NCBI GenBank assembly: GCA_027578815.1
Contig: JANBTH010000212.1
Location: 1 to 26,564 of the forward strand
Direction: 5' to 3'
Length of the DNA: 26,564 bases
Origin: Coemansia sp. RSA 1804
Taxonomy: Eukaryota > Kickxellomycota > Kickxellomycetes > Kickxellales > Kickxellaceae
The position numbers and the translations under genes are program-made. Shown one piece after another: positions 9,062 to 19,008 of the stretch; position 1 is the first letter of the stretch, and each line of letters opens with the position of its first letter. The notes under the pieces are model-generated. The model did no database searches. It had not been told where the DNA came from and saw only the letters and a list, made by a program, of their open reading frames with translations.

Positions 9062-12000
9062 CTAGGCTAGCGTGGCCCGCTGCTCTATAGGCTGCTTCTG
9101 CGTGCTGCTGCCTCCCTTCTTGCCATCCACAAAGCTGCGGTATATCGAGTCCAGGCGGAGATGGTCGGCGGCCGCCATTGACGGGTGCGTGTATGCCAGG
9201 GCATCGGTGAAGAAGCGCATCGCAACGGTTGGCGGTTCAGGCGCTGCCGCCGTCGCCGATACAGAAGTACCGGCAGGGACTGATCCGTCATCCGAGGACA
9301 TGCGCACCAGCCGCAGCAGCCTGTCTGCGATCCGCGCGCGCTCCTCGGCACCGGCGGGTGATTTATGATTGGTACCATGCAGTGACGAGAGGATCTCGAA
9401 ATCGGGAAGCCTCGGATCTTCTGCATTGCCAGCTCCAGTTGTGGCATCGGCAGGAGACGGCATTGCGTGGACGGATTCGAGAAACGCATTGTACACAAGC
9501 GCCTGGAGATCGGCGCCCGAGAACCCATCAGCAGCATCGGCCAACGCGCGCCAATCAACGTCGGAGGCCACACGGAGTCGCCGCGCCAGACGTCGCAGGA
9601 TATCCGCACGGTCCTCGGCGTCGGGCATCGCGCACAGCAGCGCCTTGTCCAGCCGTCCGGGACGCAGCAGCGCCGGATCGATCAGATCGGGGCGACTGGT
9701 TGCCGCCAGCACATAGACGCCAGTGAGTCCCTCGGCGCCGTCCATTTCGGTCAGAAACTGGTTGACCACGCGGTCGGTGACTCCCGTGTTATCGTGGCCA
9801 CGACGCGGGGCCAGCGACTCGAATTCGTCAAAGAACAGCACGCATGGTGCTGCGGCAACTGCGCGGGCAAACAGGTCGCGCACGGCTTGCTCCGACGAGC
9901 CGATGTACTTTGACAGAAGCTCGGGACCCTTGCATCCGATGAAGTTGAGCCCGCACTCACGTGCCACTGCCGACGCCAACAGCGTCTTGCCGCACCCTGG
10001 GTATCCGTACAGCAGGATGCCCGAGCGCAGCCGCAGCGGACTAGTGGCAAACACCGCAGCGTAGCGCGAGGGGAGTTCGAGGGTTTCGCGCAGCAGTCTC
10101 CGCGTATCCTGCAGCCCGCCAATGTCGGCCCACCGCGTCTGCGATGCCTGCAGCTGCACCCCGCGCAGGGAGCGTGGCCGGAACCCGGATATCGCGCGCT
10201 CAATGTCCGCATGCCGCACATCTACCCGAGTCTCAGATCCATCGGTGTCCGCTGAGAGAACGCGCATCGTTGCCTCGTGAGCCGCGCGCTCGTACAGCGC
10301 GCTGAGATCGGCCGGCATGTAGCCCTCAGTCATGTACGAGACCGCCGCAAGGTTTGCATCCTCCGCATCAAGCGGCGTGGCGCTTCCTCGCGCAATGGCC
10401 GCTAGAACCAATTCGCGCTCCGCACGGCCCGGTGCCGGGATCTCGAGCACGTCGCCGAGCACCGATGCATCGAACAGCCGCGGATGCACACTCGACCGAG
10501 AGGAGGCTGTGGCCAGCACCACCACACGCCGACCGTCGCCCGGATCAAGTGCCGTTACGAGCGCGTCGACTATCCTGCGCAGCCGGCGCGAGTCGCCCTG
10601 CTCTGTTTCAGCGGGTGCTAGGGCGTCGAGATCGTCGAGCACCAGCAGCGCGAGCTGGTGCATCAGCGCATCGGCGACTATTGTGCGCACCGATTCGCGG
10701 ATCTTGTCGCCCCGCGCGTCCATTGCCAACGATGTGCAGTCAACGTGGCGGCTGTACACCAGCTGGCCCCGGTACGCCGACACCCGCTTCTCTAGATACC
10801 GTGCAATGCCCGTCTTGCCCGATCCGCGGCGTCCGCACACTAGCACGCCGCCGCTGCCTGCAGTGGTCAGCGATCCAAGAATGCTGGTCCATGCGGATGC
10901 GAGAAAACTGTCAACACCGGCCAGTTCCCCGTGCGCACTACCCACATCCATTCCAGCAGCGTTGGTTTCCTCGCACTCGATCTGCAGTAACGGAAGCGAG
11001 CGGCCATCGATGCGAAGCGGCACCTCTTCGGGGGAGACTGCCGGAGAATCAGAATGTCTGTCGCTGGCGGTGTACGAAACAACTCTAGCCAGAAGCCGCG
11101 CATCGGGTGCCGCCGACGCCGGAATCGATGCCCCGACATTGAGTACAACAACCGGCTGCGTGTCAAGAATCTGCGCCAACGCCCTGCGCACAACAGCAAC
11201 ATCATCGTCTTCCTCACATGCTTTATTTCCTTGGCCAGCAAACATTGCAAACGTCAGAACTTTTGGTTTCTCCACAGGGACGCTGACGGCCTGCGCGCGC
11301 ACTAGCTGGCCACTCGCAACCCCAGCAGCCCGTAGTGTTGCTGGTGTTGCGCACAGAACACCGGGCTGGATCGTTGTAGACACACCCAGACGGCAGATCC
11401 ACGGCCCCGCTCTTAGACCATCATTGGTACTACTGGCATCTGCCGCTATTTTGCCAATCCGCACCACGCCAGCTCCCTTGTCAGCATCCTTGGCAAGCGC
11501 AGACCCTGCTGCCACGTACAGTGTGCCGAAATCCGCCGCCCCGTCAGCGGGTGCCAATTCCGCAGCGCGCAAACAATGGATGACGAGTCGCGGGTGGCGA
11601 TCACGGGACATTTGGTCGTCCGGTACCACCAACTGCTGTCTCCTAGCGCCATCTGCGCTGTGGGCTCGCACCTTGGGAGCAACAATGATCTCGGTGTCAT
11701 TATCCAGCAACGCGCACCGATGGGAACCACCGGTGGATGAAGGATCAGGGGTGATTTGCGATGGAATCAAGCAGACGGAGGCCGACGCATCCAGCCAGAA
11801 GACAATCGGCTGTCCGGGGACCACCACGCGCGCCTGGCGCAACAGTCTGGCCTCCACGGCGCCGGCATTGGCTTCCAGAACCTCCCAATCGTCAAACCCG
11901 GCTGGCTCAACCGAAGCCGCCGTACACGTACCCACGCCGGCCACATACTCCACGCTCACGCTGTTAGCTACCATGGGTTCCGCGCGGATCCCCAGCTGCT

Positions 12001-12331
12001 TGCCGTACACGCTGTCGATTTCCAGCTTCTCCTTGCTGTCGCCCCGCGATGCCCCGCCCGCCCACGTCACGTACGCTGTGTTCTGCGCGCCCAATCCGAG
12101 CTTGAGGACCATGTATCCTCCCTACACAATCGCTTATCCTCCATTGGCACCTCAGACCTAATTAGATCAAGTTGCTACCCTTTTTGATGGCTTCTTCGCT
12201 CGTCCTGCTTACAAATAAAACTGGCTTACCTTGCTTGCCGGCTGGCCTGACAGCGCTGCCACCCAGCGCGGCGGCAGGTTGACGTGACAGGTCCGTAGTG
12301 GTCGGAACGCTACCTCCAGCTGTTGCGGCAT
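9062..12331 (-). CDS. PEX1: Pex1, peroxisomal AAA+ ATPase, two exons (12230-12331, 9062-12121)
   Basis: With Pex6 it forms the type II AAA+ motor that extracts ubiquitinated Pex5 from the peroxisomal membrane. The 1053-residue product begins in a 34-codon first exon encoding MPQQLEVAFRPLRTC and LPPRWVAAL, the Pex1 N-terminal (double-psi) domain start, joined to GGYMVLKLGLG. The D1 AAA domain has Walker A GRRGSGKT (about residue 460) and Walker B LLVLDDLD. The D2 domain is canonical: GYPGCGKT (about 739), the Pex1-specific GPELLSKYIGSSE, Walker B LFFDEFESLAPRRG, sensor AATSRPDLIDPALLRPGRLD. D1 has Asp-Asp where catalytic AAA domains have Asp-Glu, in line with the known weak D1 of Pex1. The C-terminus is Ala/Ser-rich. 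The gene is divergent from the 12813 gene and convergent with the Tim13-like gene. Confidence 0.96.
12122..12229 (-). other. intron of PEX1
   Basis: On the minus strand the donor is AAG/GTAAGC at 12229 and the acceptor TGTGTAG ending at 12122: 108 nt, phase 0, with a CTAAT-type branch candidate. It decides the start. Without it the protein would begin at MVLKLG and lack the conserved first 37 residues. Confidence 0.85.
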
Positions 12332-12812
12332 TCTTTCTCTTTTCTTTACTCTTGGTAATTCAAATACAAACGATAATACTTTTAGTCATTAAAAAAGGCA
12401 GTGTACAAAATAAATAAAAAAGATAACGAAACTCTATATGAAAAATATACATGTGAAGAAAAAAGAATAGGAAATTAAAGGGTGGCTTATTATCACGTTC
12501 AAGCATAAAAAGCCTGAAAAAAAGGAGAGCGGAGGATTTTGTTTGACTAGCTGCATTTAGCCTGGTAGCATACAATTTCATCAGTCATTTTCTAGAGCTC
12601 TGAAATGGGAACCAAAAAAACGAAAGAATAAAAAAGCATCAAAAAAAATTTTTTTTTTGCAGCTCAATGTAAACAATTGAGAATGCATATTCTCATTTCT
12701 TTCCAGTTACTTCTTTTATTTACTTATTTAATTTTATTCTCAAAGGGGCTTGCCCATCTACTTTTGTGTGTAAAAAGCCTTATATTTCTATTTTTCTTCT
12801 CTTGCAAAAAAA
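12332..12812. promoter_or_regulatory. divergent promoter region between PEX1 and the 12813 gene
   Basis: 481 nt, strongly AT-rich, between divergent starts. It contains an A8-T10 block at 12641-12658, a poly(dA:dT) tract of the kind that excludes nucleosomes. TTTTGCAG right after it could also be a 3' splice site of a leader intron for the plus-strand gene. No factor-binding site can be named. Confidence 0.45.
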
Positions 12813-15800
12813 ATGTGGGCTCGGACCGGCAGTTTGCCGCAGACCTCACGACCGCCAGCTCCACCACCGAGCTCGGCAGCAATGAGCGCAAATGAAGACA
12901 CGCCCGATACCACTACCGCCGTAAACAGCATCACCAGCATCAGTAGAAGCAAAAGTCTAGGCGGCGGCGGAGGAGGTGCATTTCCCTTGGCCGCCCGACG
13001 AGTTGACGCAGACATACTGGCAGATCTGCTGGGATCGCTGGAGGAGCCCGAGTATTCTGGTGCAGCAGATGAAGGCGAAAAAGAGGGCGTGATTACCACG
13101 CAAGCGGTGCTGGACGGCCTGCGGTCGCTAGACGAGTTTGAGCAGCAGGCAGCGGTACACACTGACATGATGGCAGACAACAACGATGGTTACAGCCACC
13201 ACCATCGTGCGCTGACGATGGCGGATCTCGAGACCGAGCATCTGTCGGACTCATTCTTCCGTGCGGTAGCTGCTGCTGCAGCCGCTGGTGGATCATCCAC
13301 TGCCACCGGCATTCATTCGCTGCCGTCATCGTCCCTTACACCATCGGCGGTGACTGCAAATGGCCCTGTTGGGCTCGGTTCGTTCAACGAGGCGGAACTC
13401 TCGGCTGCGCTGGAGCAGATATACTGGGGCTCGCTGGACATGCCGCTGAATACCACTGCATCTGCCACCGAAGATTCAGTCCCGTCTGTTCTGCCCACAC
13501 CGCCGGTATCGGCACCAAGCACGCTGTTAACCACAAACACATCAGCTGTCGTAGGTTCTGCCGAAGCAGAAGCAGTTGCAGACGAGAGCGATGTCGATGC
13601 GGACGACTATGAGGAGGAGGATGACGATGATGAGAACCCACTCGAGCTTGAGGAACTGTCGTTGTTTTCGCTGTTCCTTTCCGACATGGCGGCATTCGAA
13701 ACGTTTCTCGACAACCTTAGCCTGAACCAACTCCGCCAATGCGCAGCCACTGTGAATAGTGTGCTGGTGCGCAGGGAGAGCGGTCTGATGCAGCAGCAGA
13801 AGCAGACGACGGTTAGTTCTAGTAAAGGAAAACGCGGTGGTAGGACGGAGAAGAAGACGGTGGCTAAATCGCCAGATTCCACTGTTGTAGCTGATGATGC
13901 CTCGAATTCGCCGTCATCGGTGGCAACAGCAGCAGTGGCGGCGGCACCTGCTGCTGAAAGTGCAGAGAACAGTGATAAAAACAATGAGGTTGGATTGTCG
14001 GCGCTGCCGCAGCCTACGCTGGCGCTGCTGCGTGAATGGCTGCCGCCATCGACGGCCGATTGCGTAATCACTGCGTTGCAGTCGGCGGATCTGCCGCGCT
14101 TTGACTCCGTGGCAGCAGCAGCAGCAGCAAGTACCGCCCCCGCCAAGGCTGGTGCAAATAGCGGATCAGAAGAGAACCGTGGGACGTTGCCAGCCGCTCT
14201 GTCCGGTGCAGGCGACAGGGGGTCTGCGGCAAAGCGTGTTAGCAATAGCACCAGCACTAGCGGCAGCGCAGAGGCAAGCAGCAGTATGGCGGAGGCAAGC
14301 ACAAGCAGGGCGATTGTAGCGGTCGAAGAGGCAGCGAGTGATGCAGACAGGGCGGGCGAACCGTCGGTTGAGGACGACATCGAGGGCACGCCATGGCTGA
14401 GCTTCGCGTATGCGCAGAAGGGCAAACCGCAACGCCACCGCATCCGGATTGATGTGGAACGAGCGGCGGCAATACCAACCAGTTTCAAGCAGAACAACTG
14501 CGTGTATCCGCGTGCCAACTGCGCTCGGGCCAGCTACCGCGGGAACCGATGGAGTTACGAGACCGAGTGCAATGCGCTTGGCTGGAAGCTGGCCTTTCTC
14601 AACCAGGAGCTTCTGTCCGACCGTCGTGGGCTTCTACAGACGGCTGTCAATAACTACCGGACGATGGTTGCTGGGCGCAAGAGCCGTCGTATCACAAGGA
14701 TGGAGAAGGCAGAGCGCTCGCTGGCGTCCGCTGGATCTGGTGCTGGTACCAGTGCTGTCGCTGTGAAGAAGCGTCCGCTGCCGCTCGATCCACTTGCGCT
14801 GGAGCGTGTGGGTGCTGGTGCAGAGAGCAGCGCCGAGAAGCGATCCAGACCCAACCCGGCTCCAAAGTCCCAGCAACCACTTTCATTGCCCTCGCCATTG
14901 CCGGTGCCTGCGCCGCTACAGTCACCGCCGCCGCAACAGGCATCACAGAGCGCCAAATGCCTGACACTCAGCGCCTACGTCAACGGCAAGTTCTCGCGCA
15001 TCCGGATCAACGTAGATCTGAGCAGCATGGGCGATGATAGCACGAAGGTTGGAGCGCGATTCAAGCGCGACCACGCAGTGTTCCCGCGCGCCTTGGATAC
15101 GCCGCGCACGCGGTATGGCGCACAACTGCAGGGGCGGTGGGAGTTTGAGCAGACATGCAATGAGCTGGCGTGGCGACTGGCGTGGCTGAACAGAACCAGA
15201 CTCCATGGCCGCAAGCTGCTTGTACAGCGGTGCATCGATGCCTATCGCGGTCGCTTTGCTGCTCCGCCGTGGCCGTTGTTGTCGTGTCATCAACAATTGA
15301 TGGGCGGATCCGTTGATTCGCGTTTCTTCGATTACTGGCGTCCGCGTCCGGGTCGCCGGTCGTCGCTGCTGCCCGACCCTTCGCCTGGTTCTGTCTCGGG
15401 TTCCACCACCGCTCCGTCGTCGCCTGGGTCCTCGGGTCCTGGTTCCTCTGCGCGGGTGCGTGCGATTCGGCCGCGGTCGTCGGTTCCGGTTGTGGATCCT
15501 GCCATTATTGACAACTCGAGCCCAGCGTCCGGCTCCGCTGCCCCTCCATCGTCATCGTCATCATCACTTTCATCCTCTCAACAGACCCAGACACAAGTTC
15601 ATCAGAAGCAGCAGCAGCAACAACCCCTCCAGAAGAAGTCTCCGCCAGCGGTTATCACCAAGCCTGCGTTGACTCACCCAACCGCCATTATTCGCCCGCA
15701 GATTCAAAACCGCTCACAGCCGTCTCAAGCATCTACCAGCAGACCAGAAACACTTGGGTTGGCTCAGAAGAACTCCGCTGTACCACTGCCATCACCACAA

Positions 15801-16143
15801 CGCAAAGCGCTGCCTCCTGCAGCACCCGCTGCTTCTCGGCCTAAGATGCCAGCAGCACAGACTGCGCCAAAGACAGTTGTTTGTTCCACCAACCAGCACC
15901 ACACCCCGCCTTCTCCTGCCACTACGACTCAACCAAAATCCTTGGCAGCGCCACTCAGATCGCCTGCCAGGCCAGTATCAGCACCAGCACCAGCAGCATC
16001 TCCTGGCACCAAGTCTTCTAGTTCGGCTGCGCTGACTAAAAGGACCGCCGACAGATCGGCCCAGCTCCGTGTGCAGCCGCCAGCAGAACCCCCAAAGCCA
16101 GCAGCACCAGCCGCGTCTTCTCGGACTATCAGCAACCAGCCGA

Positions 16144-16193
<50 letters not shown>

Positions 16194-16583
16194 AAGCAGC
16201 AGCACATTCGTCCAGCCCCGACAAAACCCACGCTCAAGCAGCCAGGCAACGATAATGGTTGTCAGCCTGAATCGGCAGCAAAAACTCCGGCAAGGGCGTC
16301 TGGAAAGTCTGCAAAAGCACAGGCGGCCGCCAATATGCTGACCGACGTTCTGCGGCAACTGTCGAGGGGCGATCCGTCGCTTGAGACGCTTGCCGGGATG
16401 CTGGAGAAGAAGAACAGCGTGGTTTCCGCTGATCTTAAACCTCCTCTTGGCAGAGCAGGAGCCAATGCAGTGACGAGTGCGCGTAGTCAAGCAACGGTTG
16501 TTGCAGAAGACGATGGCGATATTCCGCTCGATGCAAAGGTTGCGGAGCTCGAAAAGCTCATCATTGATCTCCAGAACGACTAA
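12813..16583 (+). CDS. large low-complexity protein with two copies of a fungal domain (DUF8032-like)
   Basis: Function unknown. Single 1256-codon frame. Order: Ser/Ala-rich N-terminus; an acidic block (DVDADDYEEEDDDDE, about 267-281) beside a leucine-rich helix (LSLFSLFLSDMAAFETFLDNL); a basic patch (SKGKRGGRTEKK) that may be a nuclear signal; domain copy 1 (about 528-620) with RIRIDV, NCVYPRAN, RWSYETECNALGWKLAFLN, RGLLQ and NNYR; domain copy 2 (about 716-816) with RIRINVDL, AVFPRA, RWEFEQTCNELAWRLAWLN, KLLVQ and DAYRGRF; a long Ser/Pro/Gln tail with a 16-residue polyGln; and a short C-terminal helix (VAELEKLIIDLQND). The domain recalls a conserved fungal domain that I remember as DUF8032; that name is from memory and unverified. 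Acidic and Gln-rich regions suggest a transcription-related role, as inference only. Met24 (12882) is an alternative start. Confidence 0.78.
16146..16193 (+). repeat. interrupted CAG/CAA polyGln tract (16 Gln)
   Basis: CAG codons followed by alternating CAA/CAG, coding 16 Gln, then a Lys and two more Gln. The CAA interruptions should make it more stable than the pure tract at 2141. Confidence 0.93.
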
Positions 16584-16604
16584 CCAGCAGGACATAGATG
16601 TGCT

Positions 16605-16610
16605 AATAAA
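16605..16610 (+). terminator. AATAAA polyadenylation signal candidate
   Basis: AATAAA 21 nt after the stop codon of the 12813-16583 gene; a second AATAAA lies about 35 nt further on. Confidence 0.5.
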
Positions 16611-16834
16611 ACAACAGTACACCAAACTTTGCCTTAGTTAAAATAAAGCATGTCTCTCGCTTCTAATTCGATTTGTCAGGTGGCTTTTATCCGTCCCCAT
16701 AAGCAGATATTTCGCTTTTTGTGAAAATGCTAGCTGTAACTAGCCTGCGTCAATGACAGCCGCTTTCACCACATTCATCAAACACACTGTTTTTTCACTC
16801 GTTCCAATTATACAACTCATATCCACACCTAGCC

Positions 16835-17206
16835 ATGAGCACTTCTGCGAAAAAGACCCCGTCATCCGCACAGCCCCCGAATGAGCAGGAGCTCCGCCTC
16901 CAGGCCAACCAGTTCAGCAGCGAGCTGAAGGCAATAGCCGGCAAGATCGGGGAACTAGAACTGCAGCTCGACGAACACAACCTGGTGATCAAGTCAATGA
17001 CTCCGATGCCCGAGGACCGCAAATGCTTTCGACTGATCAACGGCGTGCTGGTCGAACGCTCCGTCAAGGAGGTCCTGCCGGCCCTCAAGACCAACCGCGA
17101 CGGAATCTCATCCACCATTACCCAGCTCACCTCGCAGTACAAGAAGAGAGACCAGGAGTTTTCCGATTTCCAGAAACTCCACCATATTCGCATAGCTTCC
17201 GCCTAG
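16835..17206 (+). CDS. GIM4: prefoldin subunit 2 (Gim4/PFDN2)
   Basis: Beta-class subunit of the hexameric prefoldin co-chaperone, which hands unfolded actin and tubulin to the cytosolic chaperonin CCT. The 123-residue length is that expected. An N-terminal coiled coil (about residues 18-55, with LELQLDEHNLVIKSM) leads into the beta-hairpin core RKCFRLINGVLVERSVKEVLPAL, whose GVLVERSVKEVLPAL part is highly diagnostic for subunit 2. A second coiled coil follows (TITQLTSQYKKRDQEFSDF) and ends in LHHIRI. The first 15 residues are a Ser/Pro-rich extension. The ATG at 16835 is the first in frame. The gene lies 251 nt after the previous one on the same strand. Confidence 0.95.
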   Translation: MSTSAKKTPSSAQPPNEQELRLQANQFSSELKAIAGKIGELELQLDEHNLVIKSMTPMPEDRKCFRLINGVLVERSVKEVLPALKTNRDGISSTITQLTSQYKKRDQEFSDFQKLHHIRIASA

Positions 17207-17659
17207 TGAATGGAAAAGTGGATTGGTTATCTAATTATTTGTTGTTGGGTTTTCTGGATACTAAAAATAGTCAATTCCGGTAGTTTGATGCAATTAGATA
17301 TTAAATTGAAAAAGGGGGAATAGCAATAATCTTTCGGCATTCTACATGTGACCATATAACTTGTTTCCATATAACTAAGTATATTTAATACAGAAAAAAA
17401 GAAACGTAGTGTGTGAACAGTAGTAGTATAGTTGGACAACTAGAACTGTTTAACGAAAAGAAAAAGTGGAGAAAAGGCAAAAGTGGGTATGTTCTAGCTC
17501 ACATTTTTCTTCTTTTAATGTTCTTAATACCATACTAATTTTGTCCAATTCAAAAAATCAGATAGACATCTAAAACGTATTCACCTATCAAATGACAACA
17601 TATTCACATTAAAGTTGTCAAGAATTTTAATGAGCTCAAAAGGACATTGTCATATATAA
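17207..17659. other. intergenic region, 3' ends of prefoldin 2 and small gene copy A
   Basis: 453 nt of AT-rich sequence between convergent genes. No ORF with any recognisable feature and no further copy of the duplicated small gene were seen. Confidence 0.5.
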
Positions 17660-17869
17660 TTATCGAAGTTTTCCATACATACCCTCAAGTGCAATGTTAC
17701 GACCATTTACATTGTATGTGAAACTAGTCTCGGGATAGGTTTCATGGCCGTTGGCTGCTTTGGATTGAAAGACAGCATTGGAAGGTGTGCCACCATATTG
17801 GCAAATTGGGTAATCTTTAGAACCACCGTTAACCCTGTAGTATAATCCTGCGTATGGAGCTGCAGACAT
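17660..17869 (-). CDS. small orphan protein, copy A (69 aa)
   Basis: Not recognised. The 69-residue product is Tyr-, Gly- and Asn-rich with one Cys, no signal peptide and no membrane segment (start MSAAPYAGLYYRVNGG). It aligns over its whole length with the neighbour at 18531-18743, about 55% identical by eye, sharing YxICxYxGTPSN, FQSKxANGHExYxExSFTYxVN and a terminal M-x-x-x-LR. Conservation of length, start and stop alongside substitutions that keep the frame argues for a real protein. I chose the ATG at 17867-17869 because both copies share TCAATAATGTCT around it; the frame is open further upstream (ORF-like to about 17941) but that part is not conserved. A TATA-like block lies about 105 nt upstream of the ATG. 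Confidence 0.72.
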   Translation of the reverse strand: MSAAPYAGLYYRVNGGSKDYPICQYGGTPSNAVFQSKAANGHETYPETSFTYNVNGRNIALEGMYGKLR

Positions 17870-17969
17870 TATTGAGAGCAAAAATTGATTAAGAAGCTCA
17901 AGTAAAAAAACTGAAAATGTTACAAATAAAAACAAGGACACGACAAAATCTTGCGCATGTCGCAGTAAG

Positions 17970-17988
17970 CTTTATATATACGGCCAAA
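17970..17988 (-). promoter_or_regulatory. TATA-containing promoter block of copy A
   Basis: Plus-strand reading CTTTATATATACGGCCAAA; the gene reads it as a TATATATAAAG box. Apart from two extra bases in the TATA run it matches the block at 18866-18883 upstream of copy B, while the leaders between box and ATG differ. Confidence 0.6.
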
Positions 17989-18115
17989 GCGAATGATAAG
18001 ATAAATTGTGCATGAGAAAACCCAATGTAGTGCGGTGTGCACGTTAATTCAGATATATACGTCATTTGACTGTAGTCCTTAAAATAAATGTAATAAAGGT
18101 AGGAAGGAAATGAAC

Positions 18116-18152
18116 GCGCTTTTTCCAAGAACAAAAATAAAGACTTAATGTG
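18116..18152 (-). promoter_or_regulatory. conserved distal upstream block of copy A
   Basis: GCTTTTTCCAAGA followed by an A-rich stretch and GACTTAATGTG, about 250 nt upstream of the ATG. It is the counterpart of 19009-19047 upstream of copy B. Sequence between this block and the TATA box is poorly conserved, so the block stands out as an island. It may be a regulatory site, or just the least-diverged part of the duplication. Confidence 0.5.
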
Positions 18153-18530
18153 TCCACGTAGGGGGAAATAGGCTCAGTACGGTCATATGAATATAGGCTC
18201 AATACACAAGCGATATACAATGAGCTTCTCATTCTTTTTACACCCAGGTGTCAAGGTGAATTCTCCATATTCCGCTGCAGGCAAAGAAATGTAAGCAGTC
18301 CTCTCCACAACTCACATGCACAGGAATTGGTGCGTTACATTAGTTTTAAAAAATACACATTCCATTGGCGCCATACATTCTGGTTACCAATTTATTTTTA
18401 ATTTTAGATTCCAAAGACGACTACTTGAAAAATAACAACTCAAAACAAATTTACTCTTCCAATGGCACCATGTATTGCATGAATTCTGTCTTTTTTAACT
18501 ATGATAAAAATTTTATCATCTTCTCACTTG
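18153..18530. other. non-coding spacer between the duplicated units, with short repeats
   Basis: No gene seen. Two short direct repeats: ATAGGCTCAGTAC / ATAGGCTCAATAC at 18168-18180 and 18193-18205, and TTCCATTGGCGCCAT / TTCCAATGGCACCAT near 18359 and 18457. Confidence 0.45.
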
Positions 18531-18743
18531 TTATCTAAGCCTAGCCCACATTTCCTCAACTGTAATTTTACGACTATTTACATAGTATGTGAAGCTACTC
18601 TCGCCATATACTTCATGGCCGTTGGCTTTTTTGGACTGGAAGATAACATTGGAAGGCGTACCACTATATTTGCATATATTGTAATACGTAGGATTACCAC
18701 TAATCTTGTAGTGCAGTCCTGCGTGTGAAGCTGGTGTAGACAT
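18531..18743 (-). CDS. small orphan protein, copy B (70 aa)
   Basis: Paralogue of the 17660-17869 product; function unknown. The 70 residues begin MSTPASHAGLHYKISGN and keep the same core: YNICKYSGTPSN, FQSKKANGHEVYGESSFTYYVN, and the end EEMWARLR. The single Cys is conserved. Copy B is more basic and less Gly-rich than copy A. The gene has its own ATG in the shared TCAATAATGTCT context and a TATA block about 125 nt upstream. It lies in the same orientation as copy A, about 874 nt start to start, so the pair arose by tandem duplication. Confidence 0.72.
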   Translation of the reverse strand: MSTPASHAGLHYKISGNPTYYNICKYSGTPSNVIFQSKKANGHEVYGESSFTYYVNSRKITVEEMWARLR

Positions 18744-18865
18744 TATTGAAGGAAAACACTGATTGAATTGCTAAAATCCCAAGTATCGTATGATGATGTT
18801 GTTGTGAATTGCAGTGGCTACAAAAGATGAAGAAATGGGAGGAATTTGATACACAGGATGTTGGC

Positions 18866-18883
18866 CTTTATATACGGTCAAAA
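18866..18883 (-). promoter_or_regulatory. TATA-containing promoter block of copy B
   Basis: Plus-strand CTTTATATACGGTCAAAA, matching the copy A block. Upstream of it on the gene strand lies the perfect palindrome ATGCATATGCAT at 18925-18936, absent from copy A. Confidence 0.6.
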
Positions 18884-19008
18884 CAAGAATGAAAATTATA
18901 TTCTGACTGTGGAAAAATGACATAATGCATATGCATATTCTTATCCGGATACTCGGTACGCATCTGACATATCCCCCATCATTTTTAATCAGAGATGATG
19001 TGGATAAG

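Noticed and set aside
10332..12161. 609-codon plus-strand open frame across PEX1
   Set aside because: Antisense shadow of the GC-rich PEX1 coding strand: Ser/Ala/Arg/Thr-rich with no domain, while the opposite strand encodes complete AAA motifs.
13607..14518. 303-codon minus-strand open frame
   Set aside because: Reverse complement of the Ser/Ala/Glu-rich part of the doubled-domain protein; Ser/Leu-rich with no motif.
15929..16249. Minus-strand poly-Leu/poly-Cys open frames
   Set aside because: Caused by the CAG/CAA repeat read on the other strand.
17227..17439. 70-codon minus-strand frame beside copy A as a possible third paralogue
   Set aside because: Shares none of the GTPSN, ANGHE or SFTY motifs and lacks the TATA and start context.
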